Shown: piece by piece, positions 39,561 through 49,809 of the stretch | How the letters are laid out: each line of letters opens with the position of its first letter | Numbering within the stretch: position 1 is the stretch's first letter | Notes under the pieces: generated by a model | The model's input: only the letters and a program-made list of their open reading frames with translations | Database searches by the model: none | Told to the model about the DNA's origin: nothing | Source of the DNA: Chondrus crispus | Taxonomy: Eukaryota > Rhodophyta > Florideophyceae > Gigartinales > Gigartinaceae | DNA length: 64,000 bases | Reading direction: 5' to 3' | NCBI RefSeq assembly: GCF_000350225.1 | Contig: NW_005179046.1 | Coordinates: 62,001-126,000 of the forward strand | Position numbers and translations under genes: made by a program

Positions 39561-41180
39561 TTATAAAATGTTTAGCGTTTGTAGAAATGATTTGCCCCGC
39601 AAGCCCAACCTAGAACCTGATGATCTGCCCAGCCGTCTCAACGCTTCTCGAATATCTCGAGGAACTAAACCAGGATACACATCCCCTGCGTACCCTCTCC
39701 ATTTGTTTGAAGAATTTTGAAGTGAGACAATCCGGGTATCCAGGGCTGACCGCACGCTCAGCATTTGAATTTCACTCAGGGGAATAATGATACCCGCCCC
39801 AATCCCAAAGTTGAGCGCTTCCACAAGGTTACTGGCAAATGACCAATAACGTGCACGAGGGTCTCTTGCTCCCTTCGCCGCGATGCTATCGTACCGGTGG
39901 AGCAACGCGGTTTGGGTAATTAGGCCAATCGCTTCCCATGCGACATGTCCGAGAGCGATAAGTCCGTCCTCCGATATAGAAAAGTTCAGGTTTTGCTCAA
40001 CCCCGATCCACTCCCTGAACAAATCGATACGTGGCTGGCCCCGAATTGCTGGAGCCCGTGATTTACTTTCTTGTCGTACGAGTGAAACACTTCGACACAT
40101 TAACCAGTCTTGGAAATTTGGGGGCCCCATCACCAAGCGATAAATATGGAATGAACGTCCGGCACACAGTGTCTGCACATCTGCACGCGGGGGAAAGTTT
40201 GATGCTTTGTCAGGCGTGTGGACAAGAGATCCTAGAAAACCTAACTCTGAAAACCGGTCCCATTGTGGCGGTGGTACATTGCTCAGTCTTTCAAAATCCA
40301 TCGCAGAAATGTTAAGCTTGGGCAAGTCCGGCTTCAGTGCTTGTTGTAAGCGAACAATGGCCCGATAATCGCTGTACATGCATCTGACGACATGCCGTAG
40401 GGAAACGACTATTTCTTCTCCTGCCGGGGTTTCCTCAGTCGCGAATTGATGAGCGGCGATTGCTGTTCGAATGACAGCGTCCCGCACGGAGTCTTCAGTC
40501 AGCTCTAACACGTCGCGCGCACAAAATCGGACCTCTCCGAATGCATGCATAAGGCATTGAATCTCGTGACCAAATAGTCGTTTCGACAAAGGAGGTGGCG
40601 GTATAATAGATGTCACAGACGTGCCCTCGACTGAAAAGCAGCTTACCTGAAGAGGCGCTGCCTGGGCTCGCGAATTGGGTCGAGGACGAGAAGCTGAACG
40701 CATGTTTGGAACACCACTTGCCTCCTCTCCAAATGCCGCAACAGAACCCCGTGGTTTGTTTGATTTGCGTTGTCTCGACCTCGAGCTGGTAGTCGGCGAC
40801 CCGGGAGGCTTATTCGCACCTGGTCGAGCTGGAGCGCCGACGAAAGGGGAAGGAGATTGTTTAACCCGTTTTGGGTCTGGTTCTTTTGTACTAATACCAG
40901 CTGAAGACCGGCCACGCTTCGGTGCGCTAGTCGTGCTGTTCATGGAGGCAGGGCGATGAGCCGCTAGCAATGCTTGTTTGTGGGCAACTGTCGCTGCCGC
41001 TGCTGTCGCAGAAGCGCTTGGCGCTGCAGAGGCCGCGATGGATGAGGCAAGCATGGCAGGTGAAGCCTTCTTCTGGCTGGGAGAGCTGCGAGAGCGGGCA
41101 GATTTGGTTTTGGCTCGAGACTTCGGGGTGGGAGGGTCAGCGGATGACGCGCCTCGTGGAGCCCCCCGCGGAGCTGTCAT
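39561..41180 (-). CDS. SPT3-like transcription factor (SAGA-type histone-fold protein)
   Basis: A single exon of 539 residues from the ATG at 41180. The first 190 residues are low-complexity Ala/Ser/Pro/Lys and look disordered. Residues about 200-290 resemble the Spt3/TAF13 histone fold: KRLFGHEIQCLMHAFGE, VLELTEDSVRDAV, and a second helix pair ending VRCMYSDYRAIVRLQQALK. Residues about 350-480 resemble the Spt3 C-terminal part, with an FQDWLMCRSVSLVR segment, LFREWIGV, and ALGHVAWEAIGLITQTAL. Spt3 links SAGA to TBP. Without a search, TAF-type alternatives remain possible. The extended basic N terminus is unusual for Spt3. It precedes nothing co-directional closer than MCM6 (507 bp upstream). 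Confidence 0.6.
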   Translation of the reverse strand: MTAPRGAPRGASSADPPTPKSRAKTKSARSRSSPSQKKASPAMLASSIAASAAPSASATAAAATVAHKQALLAAHRPASMNSTTSAPKRGRSSAGISTKEPDPKRVKQSPSPFVGAPARPGANKPPGSPTTSSRSRQRKSNKPRGSVAAFGEEASGVPNMRSASRPRPNSRAQAAPLQVSCFSVEGTSVTSIIPPPPLSKRLFGHEIQCLMHAFGEVRFCARDVLELTEDSVRDAVIRTAIAAHQFATEETPAGEEIVVSLRHVVRCMYSDYRAIVRLQQALKPDLPKLNISAMDFERLSNVPPPQWDRFSELGFLGSLVHTPDKASNFPPRADVQTLCAGRSFHIYRLVMGPPNFQDWLMCRSVSLVRQESKSRAPAIRGQPRIDLFREWIGVEQNLNFSISEDGLIALGHVAWEAIGLITQTALLHRYDSIAAKGARDPRARYWSFASNLVEALNFGIGAGIIIPLSEIQMLSVRSALDTRIVSLQNSSNKWRGYAGDVYPGLVPRDIREALRRLGRSSGSRLGLRGKSFLQTLNIL

Positions 41181-41687
41181 GATAGTCGGTGATGTCGTTT
41201 GTGAAACTCTGTTGTCTCTGTGTGTAGCCCCACAAGTAGGAACGGGCTGTAGCGGTGAAGCAAGAAAGTTTGGGCCGCATTTGCTGCTGGGTTGTTCCTC
41301 GCTCTGAGTGCCGTGCGGTAGAGGTACCAACGGTACGCTTGGTATTCCATTCCGAGGTCCTTCGTTTGAGACCTTCCATATTGAATGTTATTGCCCTGAC
41401 CAAAAATAATAAAAAAACTTTATTTCCCGAGCATCATTGCTTGTGCTCTTGTCATTTGACTTCGCATTTTTCGTTGCCGAGATACACGCAGATTTCCCGG
41501 CACCCTTCCCTCCTAGGTGCTTATCTTCAAGGGGTCAAGTTTCTTCGCAATGCAGGATACACCGTCGCAAACCAAGGCACGAGAGTGACTGTGTCGTCAC
41601 AGGGAATGTAGCATTCAAGTAACCACTGCTTTGTTGATCTTTACATTGCTCGCACGAAAACTAAAGCTATACACTGCTGCACCAGGA
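41181..41687. other. Intergenic between MCM6 and the SPT3-like gene
   Basis: Contains the MCM6 3' end and the promoter of the SPT3-like gene, both read on the minus strand. Nothing specific is seen. Confidence 0.4.
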
Positions 41688-44429
41688 TCATTCTAAGACA
41701 TAGTTCGGATGCACAACGTAGAGCCGGTCATCCCGAGATACCTCTTCACCTTGATTTGGAACCTCGACCAACACACGTTCCTTTTTCACCATTCGGTTGA
41801 CGACCAGCCGCATTATTTTAGCTTCCCGTTTCAAAGCCTCCTCCGACTCGAAGGCCCCACCGCTTCCGGCCTGCTGGTCGGCGTCTGCCAAAAGGAACTT
41901 GATGATGTCCTTTCTCTTAGCTGCCCCTTTTCCTTCACTTTCTGTGAGTTCTTGCTTTCTGAGGTGGAGCACCACCTTGTTCATCAAGAGTTTGAACTCG
42001 TTAAATCCAATCGTCACCTTTTCAGCCGGTTTAGATCCCTCAGCTGTGGATGAGCTGGGCTTGGAGGACTCGCCCGCTGCGCCTTCTGTCTCTGGGGCGG
42101 CCGTGTCTGCTTCGCCTGCGTTGGTGTCGGCCTCATCTCGCTGTGCACTTGGGCCTTGCTCAGTAGGAGTGTCAGATGTTCCAGCTGCAGTGGCAGGATT
42201 TTCGGGATCCGGCCCGCCCGCGGAAGATGCTTCAGGTCTCGATGTGCTGGGTTCGGTTTGGGCTGCTGGAGCCGTATTCATCGCCTCATCGTTGTCATCG
42301 TCCTTCTCTTCCTCCTCACCTTCGTTGAGGTCCACGTCTTCCGTCTCCACGTGAATGATGGACTTCCGCAATAATCGAACAGCTTCCTTCACGTACTGTG
42401 GACGCACGCAATCATCCAAGTGCAAGCGAGCAAGTGCCTCTGAAAGGCGAATGAGGCTTTCGAGTTGTCGGACAGTGATCCGGTACGATGACCGCACTCC
42501 GCCAGTAGAATCTGCCTGTCGCAGTCGCTTGTACGATTCCACCAATAGAAGCTTAGACTCGGGCAGAATGACAGGGTTGATTTTCCTTGCGGCCTTGATA
42601 TACCGCTGCAATTGCCCTTCGTTGAATTCTGTCGGTTGACTAGTAGCGCCACCCTTGTGAATACTGATGATGAATCGAGCAACGTTGTAGTCGGAAGACT
42701 CCTCGCATTCATCGAGCACGACGAAAAACAGGTCAAAACGCGACATAATGGGAGCGGACATTGTCAAGTTTTGCTTCAGCGTCCGTGACCGATCGTACCT
42801 GCCAGCCACAGGATTGGCCGCTGCAAGAATTGAAGTCCGAGCGTTGAGAGTAGCTTGAATGCCAGCTTTTGAAATGGAAATTGTTTGTTGTTCCATTGCC
42901 TCATGAATAGCAACTTGATCTTTGAGGTCCATCTTGTCGAATTCGTCAATGCAACAAATACCGTTATCAGCAAGCATTAGAGCGCCAGCTTCAATGCAGA
43001 ATTCACCAGTTTCATGATCTTTCGCCACAGATGCAGTGAGACCAGCGGCTGATGAGGCCTTCCCACTAGTGTACACAGCACGTGGCAGGAAGCTGACGAC
43101 GTACTTGAGGAATTGGCTCTTGGCTGTTGATGGATCCCCAACAACACATATGTTGATATCACCTCTCAGTGATATCCCTTCTTTTGTTTCCTTGTGGACC
43201 CCTCCAAACAGCATAAGGAGGACACCTCGCTTCACTTCGTCATGTCCGTACACTGTAGGAGCAATACTTCCGGCCATGCGCTGGTACAAGCGCGAATGGG
43301 CTTTCATTGCACCAATCTCATCGCGCTCCTCCCTGGTGTAGCTGCGAAGAATGCTATCGAAAGTCTCTTCATCAGCCTCCTCGCCTCTGATAGAGGTAGC
43401 ACCAGGCTTTCCCTCTGCTGAAGCGACATGGCATGCCAAGAAGGCTGTTCTATACACAAGCTCTCTCACCCCGAACTGCTTGACTCCACTGTACCCATCC
43501 CCACGAAGTCCAACCCCACCTTTAGGGCCGGCTTGAACCTTCTCACCGGCACCGGCCAAACTTACGGCGTCAGGGAGCACAATAAGAGTTCCAGTGACGA
43601 TCACCTTGTCGCCGGCTTTAGCGCTCTCAACGTTGTCATTTCGGAGGATGACATCAATGGTGCGCGGCATTGAACCGGCGGGAATTTCCTGAGCATTTTC
43701 CTGCATTCGAACTCGCTGCCAATCCACAAAAGTACTTTTCTCGACATTAAGCTTCCATTCCTTCTTGTTTTGGCACGTTTGACACATAGGCGGCTCCGTA
43801 TACCGAAACTGTTGCTCTACGTTTTCAAATAAGTCATCACATTCCATACAAGTGAAGGTACCCAGGAGAAGTTCTGGACGAACTTCAGATGTGCGAGTGA
43901 CAGTGCCAGATATTGAAGACAGTTCACCAATTTGCTCTGATCGCAAATCACGGAGTTTCCTGACAGAGGGCAGGTTGTAAACCGAAAGCCAAAAGTTTCT
44001 GCCTGCCATTTCCATGGCAGATGTCTCTTCCTGGCGAAGATTCTTCGCAACAAACTCTTCCACAGTCTTTCGTAGATACGGTTCAAAGCGGAAAAATTCT
44101 TCCCCGACGACGACCAAATCGGCGTTGAAGCGCATCATGTGATCGTAGTCAACGTACAATGTGGTTCGCATACGCTCTTTAACTGTCTGTAGCTGCGCGA
44201 TGTATGTGGGGATTGTGGGACGGTTAGGATGAGGATTGTCGTCTCCATCGTCATCGTCATCTTGTTGCTCTTGCTCTTCATCTCTGAATGTCTCAAGAAA
44301 GTCCATAAAAATTCCAGCGACGGCTTCAGCAAGCTCATCGACCTGCACAAAAGAAGGAACATTTGCCTGCGTGGGTGTTTGTGGTGTTCCAATCTGGTCA
44401 GGCGTCTGTGGGGTCAGCACTTCCGCCAT
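41688..44429 (-). CDS. MCM6: Replicative helicase subunit MCM6
   Basis: An intronless 913-residue MCM protein. An N-terminal OB region holds a four-Cys zinc finger (CMEC, then MCQTC) near residues 190-220. The AAA+ core has Walker A GDPSTAKS, Walker B CCIDEFDKM and the arginine-finger motif SRFDLFF. The MCM6 assignment rests on KSIIHVETEDVDLNEGE after the lid and the closing winged helix that ends LYVVHPNYVLE. About 100 Ser/Ala/Glu/Thr-rich residues separate the core from the winged helix. MCM6 forms the MCM2-7 ring of the CMG helicase and works with DNA polymerase epsilon, whose B subunit is also encoded in this window. Two E2F-like sites lie upstream. Confidence 0.95.
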   Translation of the reverse strand: MAEVLTPQTPDQIGTPQTPTQANVPSFVQVDELAEAVAGIFMDFLETFRDEEQEQQDDDDDGDDNPHPNRPTIPTYIAQLQTVKERMRTTLYVDYDHMMRFNADLVVVGEEFFRFEPYLRKTVEEFVAKNLRQEETSAMEMAGRNFWLSVYNLPSVRKLRDLRSEQIGELSSISGTVTRTSEVRPELLLGTFTCMECDDLFENVEQQFRYTEPPMCQTCQNKKEWKLNVEKSTFVDWQRVRMQENAQEIPAGSMPRTIDVILRNDNVESAKAGDKVIVTGTLIVLPDAVSLAGAGEKVQAGPKGGVGLRGDGYSGVKQFGVRELVYRTAFLACHVASAEGKPGATSIRGEEADEETFDSILRSYTREERDEIGAMKAHSRLYQRMAGSIAPTVYGHDEVKRGVLLMLFGGVHKETKEGISLRGDINICVVGDPSTAKSQFLKYVVSFLPRAVYTSGKASSAAGLTASVAKDHETGEFCIEAGALMLADNGICCIDEFDKMDLKDQVAIHEAMEQQTISISKAGIQATLNARTSILAAANPVAGRYDRSRTLKQNLTMSAPIMSRFDLFFVVLDECEESSDYNVARFIISIHKGGATSQPTEFNEGQLQRYIKAARKINPVILPESKLLLVESYKRLRQADSTGGVRSSYRITVRQLESLIRLSEALARLHLDDCVRPQYVKEAVRLLRKSIIHVETEDVDLNEGEEEEKDDDNDEAMNTAPAAQTEPSTSRPEASSAGGPDPENPATAAGTSDTPTEQGPSAQRDEADTNAGEADTAAPETEGAAGESSKPSSSTAEGSKPAEKVTIGFNEFKLLMNKVVLHLRKQELTESEGKGAAKRKDIIKFLLADADQQAGSGGAFESEEALKREAKIMRLVVNRMVKKERVLVEVPNQGEEVSRDDRLYVVHPNYVLE

Positions 44430-44634
44430 GATTGTAGATTACTGGTTCTTCTCAGAGGGAAAGCCGATGTGTAGAACAGAAGGATCAAGATGTAACTTTG
44501 AATCTTACTTGAACGAGAAGTGTCTGAGGCCAGTCGGAGTCGGTAGTGAGTCCACAGCAGCACCCCCCCGTTACCGATGGGACCCAAAATAGGGAAGTTT
44601 CATTTGGATGCGGAGTAGGAGCGAAGTTAAAACC

Positions 44635-44642
44635 GCGGGAAA
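44635..44642 (-). promoter_or_regulatory. E2F/DP consensus site, MCM6 promoter
   Basis: TTTCCCGC on the minus strand, about 206 bases before the MCM6 ATG. Spacing is close to that of the POLE2 site. Confidence 0.6.
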
Positions 44643-44809
44643 TGCTTGTACTGATTGTCTTGGCCCAGTACAGCTGGCACTGCGCCAGAATCCGGTTTGA
44701 TTTTCTTAGGCGATGCGCAGTACAAGATGGTTTAAACTCCCGCGTATTTTTATAAGCAGTAATGCACTTAAATGTAGTAAAAATGTACTTTTATCATATC
44801 GAGAGTGGG

Positions 44810-44823
44810 TTTTCGCGCCAAAA
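44810..44823. promoter_or_regulatory. Second E2F/DP consensus site upstream of MCM6
   Basis: TTTTCGCGCCAAAA contains both TTTCGCGC and, on the other strand, TTTGGCGC, the classic double-sided E2F motif. It is about 380 bases upstream of the MCM6 ATG. Confidence 0.6.
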
Positions 44824-45199
44824 AGTTGTACGCGCATCTCCCGCTCGTCCAGGTAGGCAACATGTCTCACACGCTCGGATGCAGACTATTCTTAATGTGA
44901 AAGCAGAGCTGACGTCAAAGCAGGCTGGGCAACTGATGCACCAAGTGTGAGGTCGAGGGCTGACTGGACAAGCGCCGTTCAAGAAGATATGTACGTCTTG
45001 GAAGGCCACTCCTTCATGAGGTTTCCTACGAACTGTGCTTCGCATTACTTTTTTATCTCTTTCCATAGATGGAAAACTGCACGATGTGACGTTGCCTTGG
45101 ATTTTTTTCCATTCAAAACTCTTACTACCTTTTGATAAATACGTCTATCTGACGAGTCTTCGCTTATCTACGCTATACATAATAGTACCGAAAAGATCT

Positions 45200-48100
45200 T
45201 CACTTTCCACTGCTTCCTCGTTCTTTCCTTTGGGTTTCAGCTCTATCCAGGGCCTCAACCATAGCCTCCTCCTCATCTGGCAAAACAGTGGCAATATGGG
45301 CAACGGGGGCAGTTTTCCGTCGTTTCGCTTTGGGTTGCAGTGTCGACATAAGCTCCTTTGCATCCTCCCCTGCAATCCCTTTCACAGCTTTTTGCAGCCG
45401 TTCTGAGCGAATTTTGGCAAAGCGGTGAGGCTTGAAAAACTCGTCAATTCTCCGTTGTTGCATCCCTGATTCTTCGGAGAGCTTTTTCTGCAGAGGGGCT
45501 ACGGCATCGTTAAACTTGTCATGCTCCCAACCAAACTTGTCCCAACAAAATCGTGCGAGCCCATTGAAGTCAACCCTGCCCCATTTGAATTTTTCTGTAC
45601 TCTTGTCCACGTCTGGCCTTCTATATGCCTCCGCGACCTGTCTATTTGGAAATCCTTCCCTGACTTCCCAGTTTCGTTTCATATTTCTATGTTTCCAACA
45701 GAAACGTCTTCTCACTGCTTCCTGCGATTTTCCCTCCAAGGTGCTTTCATCTGGTTCCTCATCGAAAATACTTACTCGCTTCATCCACTCTCGAAATTCT
45801 TCTAAGCCGCGTTCCCCGGGAAACGCCTCCAGGATCTCCATGGAATTTACAACGCCAACCCCGCGAACACCTGATGTGTAGTCTGATCCCAGTAAATACG
45901 CCAATCGAATCAGCATTTCTCTGTCAAGGCCGAGACTGTTCTTAACATCTTGAGACTCGTACGCTTCTGCAAAGCGACCCTCGGAGAATAATCGCCTGTA
46001 CACGGTTCTTGCCCCAAACAGGAAGGCATCTGAATCTTCAGTAATGACACCATCCACAACTTTCTCCTTGTCTAGGAAAGCGCATTGAGCTTCTGCTTCA
46101 GTCGGAGCTTCGAGGTAGGGAATGCCAAAAAGCTTGAGAAGATCCCTCGTCTCGGCATACATTTCGTCTGAAACGGACTCTGCCGCGCCTTGTTCAGAGT
46201 TTCTTTGTCGCTTGATATCCTGGGCTTCCACGTCGAGCTCATCTCGAAGTTCTTTCAAGCGCTCGTCAGACATTTCGCCGGCTTCGTAGTGTCGAGATTC
46301 GACGTCAGAAATATTAAGCACTTCCTCTTCGCTATGAGACTGGCTCCAACTTGGCCTTGCTCCATCATTGGCGGCCCTGTCGGGCGGAATCGAACCTAGA
46401 TTCAACTGTGATTCCGGTGCTGCTTGATTCTGGTTTTCGTTCATCATGTCACGGAGAGGAGGACTCTTAGATTTAGGAAAGACCTCAGAGGGACCTGCCT
46501 TTGACAACTCTACATTGGATAGTTTCGCGATGTCGCCGCGACTTCCTTCGGTTTTCATGTCCTCAGACGGCACCGGATCTGGGGAATCACCCGCCTGCCC
46601 TGTCTGACCCTCAGCTTCTATTGAACGAGCAATAGCAAGTTGTAGGTCTCGTTCTTCTTCTTCTTCAGATATTGTCTTCTTTCTTGATTCATGTCGCAGA
46701 GTCATCAGATCTGAAGCCGCGCTTCGCGAGGACTGTACCGTTAGTGAGCCGCGATTGTCTGGAATTCTCGTCTTTTCGTTCACCAGACCTTTTAGAGGCG
46801 GTCTCGTGCCGTCATGTTTCTTTTCTGGATCCTCGCTTCGCACGGAGCGCTCTGGACCTATCCACAGATCTCGATCCTCCTCACTATGGCATTTACTCTG
46901 ACCATTCCCGCTTTTCGGCAATGAATTGGAGTCCGGAGCTCGACCCTCCAGTTGTCTCTCCTCTTGTTTTTTTGTGCCTTCATTTTCGCCTACAGATGCA
47001 CTACCAGACTTGAAACATTCCTGTGAGGGCATCCGCTGAGAAGCAATCTCATCATCCTGTGAACCGCGCACTTTTAGATGGCCCCTGTGCATGTCAAGTG
47101 ACTGTTCGCCGGCTTCATCTCCATCGCTTACGCTTCGAATACTCCCAATTTGGCCAGAGGCCCACTGAATGGAACCCATGGCTTCTTTCTGAAAAGACAG
47201 CTTCGACTCCTGCGCGGCTTTTATGCCGCTTTCGTTTTCAACCATGACAGCGGTTTCGGCGTTGTTCTGCCTCCACTGCTGACCGTCCTTCTGAGGCGCT
47301 TCCCTTTCAGACTCCTCATCAGAGCTTCCAACTTCATCTATATCAAGCAACGCAACATGTTCAGTGTCAGATTCCAAATCTTCTTGTAGAGAGTTTCTAT
47401 TTTCATCGGTCTGATTGTGTTGGATTCCGAGTTCTCTGCTTGTGAATTCTTCCTTCTTCTCGTTAGCTATAGAAGGCTCTGAAATGCACATTGAGGCATT
47501 GTGTACGACAATATTCCCATCTGTAGCACCATCTTCCCATTCTACATCATCGTCTTCATCATCTCCTAAACTTCTTGAATCCACGAGCGTAGCCGCGTTT
47601 TGCTTATCACGAGAAGTCTGCAGGGCAAATTGTATTTCGGGTTGTTCTTCGTCCAGTGAAGAATCCGATTCGTCTCCAACAGTCGACTGCAGGCCCGATT
47701 TCGCACCTAAAAACAGCCCCCCCTGCCCCTCTAGCACCCTTGATGCCCATCCAACCCCTGAGTTAGGTCGGCTTTCAATAGGTTTAGGTTGTTTTAAGTG
47801 CTTCCTACTCAGTCTTGCCTTCATCTGAGATTGATCTCGGCTTGCTCGGATGCGTGCAAGGATATCAGTTGGGGCGTGATTGGTCTTCCTTCCCCTTTTG
47901 TGAGCTGATAGTAACTCATCGTCATCGCTATCGCTCCGTTGTCCGACATCCGAATTTTTTATCGGGCTCTCATCGAGGACGAATCGCCTGCCACTGTCAG
48001 AGGCAATGCGCTGGGAGGCGCCAGACTTTGAGTTTATGGCTCTCCTCACAGTTGAGATCTTACGGTTGAGTGCGGTAGACCGCAGGAAGCCTTCTATTTG

Positions 48101-49018
48101 AGTCTTTGAAAACTCTGACGGGTTCCGCTGCTTCAACATCATCTGTTCTCTGTGCTTTGCGCGTTGGCGTAGTTTGATTTGCTTGAAAACTTCTGCTTGC
48201 ACGTTGGGTGGTAGGCTGCCAACAGCTTCATCGTCTAGATCAAATGCATCTTCTGGAAGAGCTATGGCTTCAGCATCTCGATTTCTCTCAAGCTGTTCCT
48301 CTTCGTCAGCAAGGTCAGCAGCAAAAACTTCGTCATTTTCGATCTGCTGAGCCTTGGTTTGCTCGTTAGCGAGCACTACTCGCTCAGTCGGGGAAGGTAC
48401 AACTTCTACTTGATCCTTGTCATCGCAACTGGGCGAACGAAGGCCATTTCGATGCTCTGGCAACAAATCTTGGCGTCCTCTCTGTCTCGATAGCAGAGAT
48501 GGAGTGGGGGCGACGACGGGTTCGATTTTGTCTTCTTCAGAATCAACGTCATTTTCATGATCTCGACTTGCACGTTGCTCCTCTTCATCAAGTTTCGTGG
48601 GTGGTGGCAATGGAGGCAAACCATTTAATTTTCGCTTTCCACTCTTGGTAATTGCGGCATTTACAACGTGCTGTCGCAATTGATTAACCAGCATTTTTTC
48701 AGCCAGTCGTCTGAGTTTCGCCGCTTGCTTCTCTCTCTGTGCGCGTCGAGAGGCAAGTGTTCGTCTTTTTATAGCTGGGGTAGCCCCATCAAACACAAGA
48801 ATGGGGCGGACAGAAAGGAATAAAAGCTTAAGGCAACGGCGAAAGACTCCAAGAAGATGAGCATTTCTAACCTGTGCACCCTCTGCATCTCGCATCGCCT
48901 TAACAAACTGCGTGAGCCATATTGATATATCGACAGCCAATACCTTATTCCGGACATGCTCATTTGATACTCGATGGCCCACGGGGGAGAGCAGTTCCCA
49001 GAGTCCGTGAACACCCAT
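45200..49018 (-). CDS. ERCC5: XPG/Rad2 structure-specific endonuclease
   Basis: An intronless 1272-residue protein. It starts MGVHGLWELLSPVG, and the catalytic acids Asp30 (AVDISIWL) and Asp77 (LVFDGATP) fall at the same positions as in human XPG. A roughly 800-residue acidic spacer follows, with a UIM-like EEERDLQLAIARSIEAE. The I region comes next, with FGIPYLEAPTEAEAQC, DGVITEDSDAFLFG and LLGSDYTSGVRGVG. A PIP-box-like QQRRIDEFF and a basic end close the protein. The long N-to-I spacer distinguishes it from FEN1 and EXO1. It makes the 3' incision in nucleotide excision repair. It lies upstream of MCM6 on the same strand. Confidence 0.93.
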   Translation of the reverse strand: MGVHGLWELLSPVGHRVSNEHVRNKVLAVDISIWLTQFVKAMRDAEGAQVRNAHLLGVFRRCLKLLFLSVRPILVFDGATPAIKRRTLASRRAQREKQAAKLRRLAEKMLVNQLRQHVVNAAITKSGKRKLNGLPPLPPPTKLDEEEQRASRDHENDVDSEEDKIEPVVAPTPSLLSRQRGRQDLLPEHRNGLRSPSCDDKDQVEVVPSPTERVVLANEQTKAQQIENDEVFAADLADEEEQLERNRDAEAIALPEDAFDLDDEAVGSLPPNVQAEVFKQIKLRQRAKHREQMMLKQRNPSEFSKTQIEGFLRSTALNRKISTVRRAINSKSGASQRIASDSGRRFVLDESPIKNSDVGQRSDSDDDELLSAHKRGRKTNHAPTDILARIRASRDQSQMKARLSRKHLKQPKPIESRPNSGVGWASRVLEGQGGLFLGAKSGLQSTVGDESDSSLDEEQPEIQFALQTSRDKQNAATLVDSRSLGDDEDDDVEWEDGATDGNIVVHNASMCISEPSIANEKKEEFTSRELGIQHNQTDENRNSLQEDLESDTEHVALLDIDEVGSSDEESEREAPQKDGQQWRQNNAETAVMVENESGIKAAQESKLSFQKEAMGSIQWASGQIGSIRSVSDGDEAGEQSLDMHRGHLKVRGSQDDEIASQRMPSQECFKSGSASVGENEGTKKQEERQLEGRAPDSNSLPKSGNGQSKCHSEEDRDLWIGPERSVRSEDPEKKHDGTRPPLKGLVNEKTRIPDNRGSLTVQSSRSAASDLMTLRHESRKKTISEEEEERDLQLAIARSIEAEGQTGQAGDSPDPVPSEDMKTEGSRGDIAKLSNVELSKAGPSEVFPKSKSPPLRDMMNENQNQAAPESQLNLGSIPPDRAANDGARPSWSQSHSEEEVLNISDVESRHYEAGEMSDERLKELRDELDVEAQDIKRQRNSEQGAAESVSDEMYAETRDLLKLFGIPYLEAPTEAEAQCAFLDKEKVVDGVITEDSDAFLFGARTVYRRLFSEGRFAEAYESQDVKNSLGLDREMLIRLAYLLGSDYTSGVRGVGVVNSMEILEAFPGERGLEEFREWMKRVSIFDEEPDESTLEGKSQEAVRRRFCWKHRNMKRNWEVREGFPNRQVAEAYRRPDVDKSTEKFKWGRVDFNGLARFCWDKFGWEHDKFNDAVAPLQKKLSEESGMQQRRIDEFFKPHRFAKIRSERLQKAVKGIAGEDAKELMSTLQPKAKRRKTAPVAHIATVLPDEEEAMVEALDRAETQRKERGSSGK

Positions 49019-49252
49019 GTTCGCATCGGGTGCCGACTAGCGAGAGGGTCTTTCCACAAGACCTTACGGTCATTGACCCGAAGCTGAGGGTTGGTGCTCG
49101 CTGGATTTTGATGCGACAGACCCTGAAACCGCTCGGAGCGAAAGGATGACGGAAACAAGGAAGGGCATAAACTACAGCATCTATGCTATGGGGCTTGTGG
49201 TCCCGCTGGTCACGATTGCATGCAAGGATGAGGAAGTCAACTAATTCGCCGT

Positions 49253-49352
49253 NNNNNNNNNNNNNNNNNNNNNNNNNNNNNNNNNNNNNNNNNNNNNNNN
49301 NNNNNNNNNNNNNNNNNNNNNNNNNNNNNNNNNNNNNNNNNNNNNNNNNNNN
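49253..49352. other. Assembly gap, 100 N
   Basis: Exactly 100 undetermined bases, the default size for a gap of unknown length, so distances across it are not reliable. Confidence 0.95.
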
Positions 49353-49438
49353 CTCCTCCGCAGAACTTTAAAAATTATCATCAAGTAGTCTAGATCTCAT
49401 TGCGGTACCCTTGTCATGTAGTCTACATGGCATGCGCT

Positions 49439-49488
49439 ACAGTACCGGTACAGTATAGAGTACCCAAGGGTACCCTTGGTACTGTACA
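49439..49488. repeat. GTAC-rich palindromic cluster
   Basis: Contains CAGTACCGGTACAGTA and then GTACCCAAGGGTACCCTTGG followed by TACTGTAC. It shares its core with the foldback at 8221-8319. Confidence 0.75.
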
Positions 49489-49809
49489 ACACAGCAGTGA
49501 TCTGTATGCAGCAAAAGAGCTGAGGAGTTCGTATGTCATTCATTTTCCTGTTTACTACTTGGCTTCGAAACACAAACACCCGGCCAGCCGTCATGCTTGG
49601 TGTCTAAAGGGTCTTGAAAGGCTAAGTTTGCAGCCACAAGAATTAATCTGCCCCGGTAACGCATCTACAGAAAGAAGCCTGAAAGAGCATTTCATCGTTT
49701 GTCGCGGCCGGACGATACCACGCTTTGCCCGTACTTCACCAACTGAGGCTCTCCTGACGCCACTTTTCTTCCACAACAGTATCAACGAGTTGCCTCCATC
49801 GGGAAGAAT

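Larger units (their letters stand above)
44430..45199. other. Intergenic between XPG 3' end and MCM6 promoter
   Basis: The MCM6 regulatory region, read on the minus strand; contains the two E2F-like sites. No gene recognised. Confidence 0.5.
49019..49809. other. Divergent promoter region between XPG and PHF5A, with an assembly gap
   Basis: Holds 5' flanks of both divergent genes, the 100-N gap and a GTAC-rich palindromic cluster. No gene recognised. Confidence 0.5.

Noticed and set aside
47400-47830. Plus-strand frames inside the XPG gene
   Set aside because: Antisense shadows of the acidic spacer.
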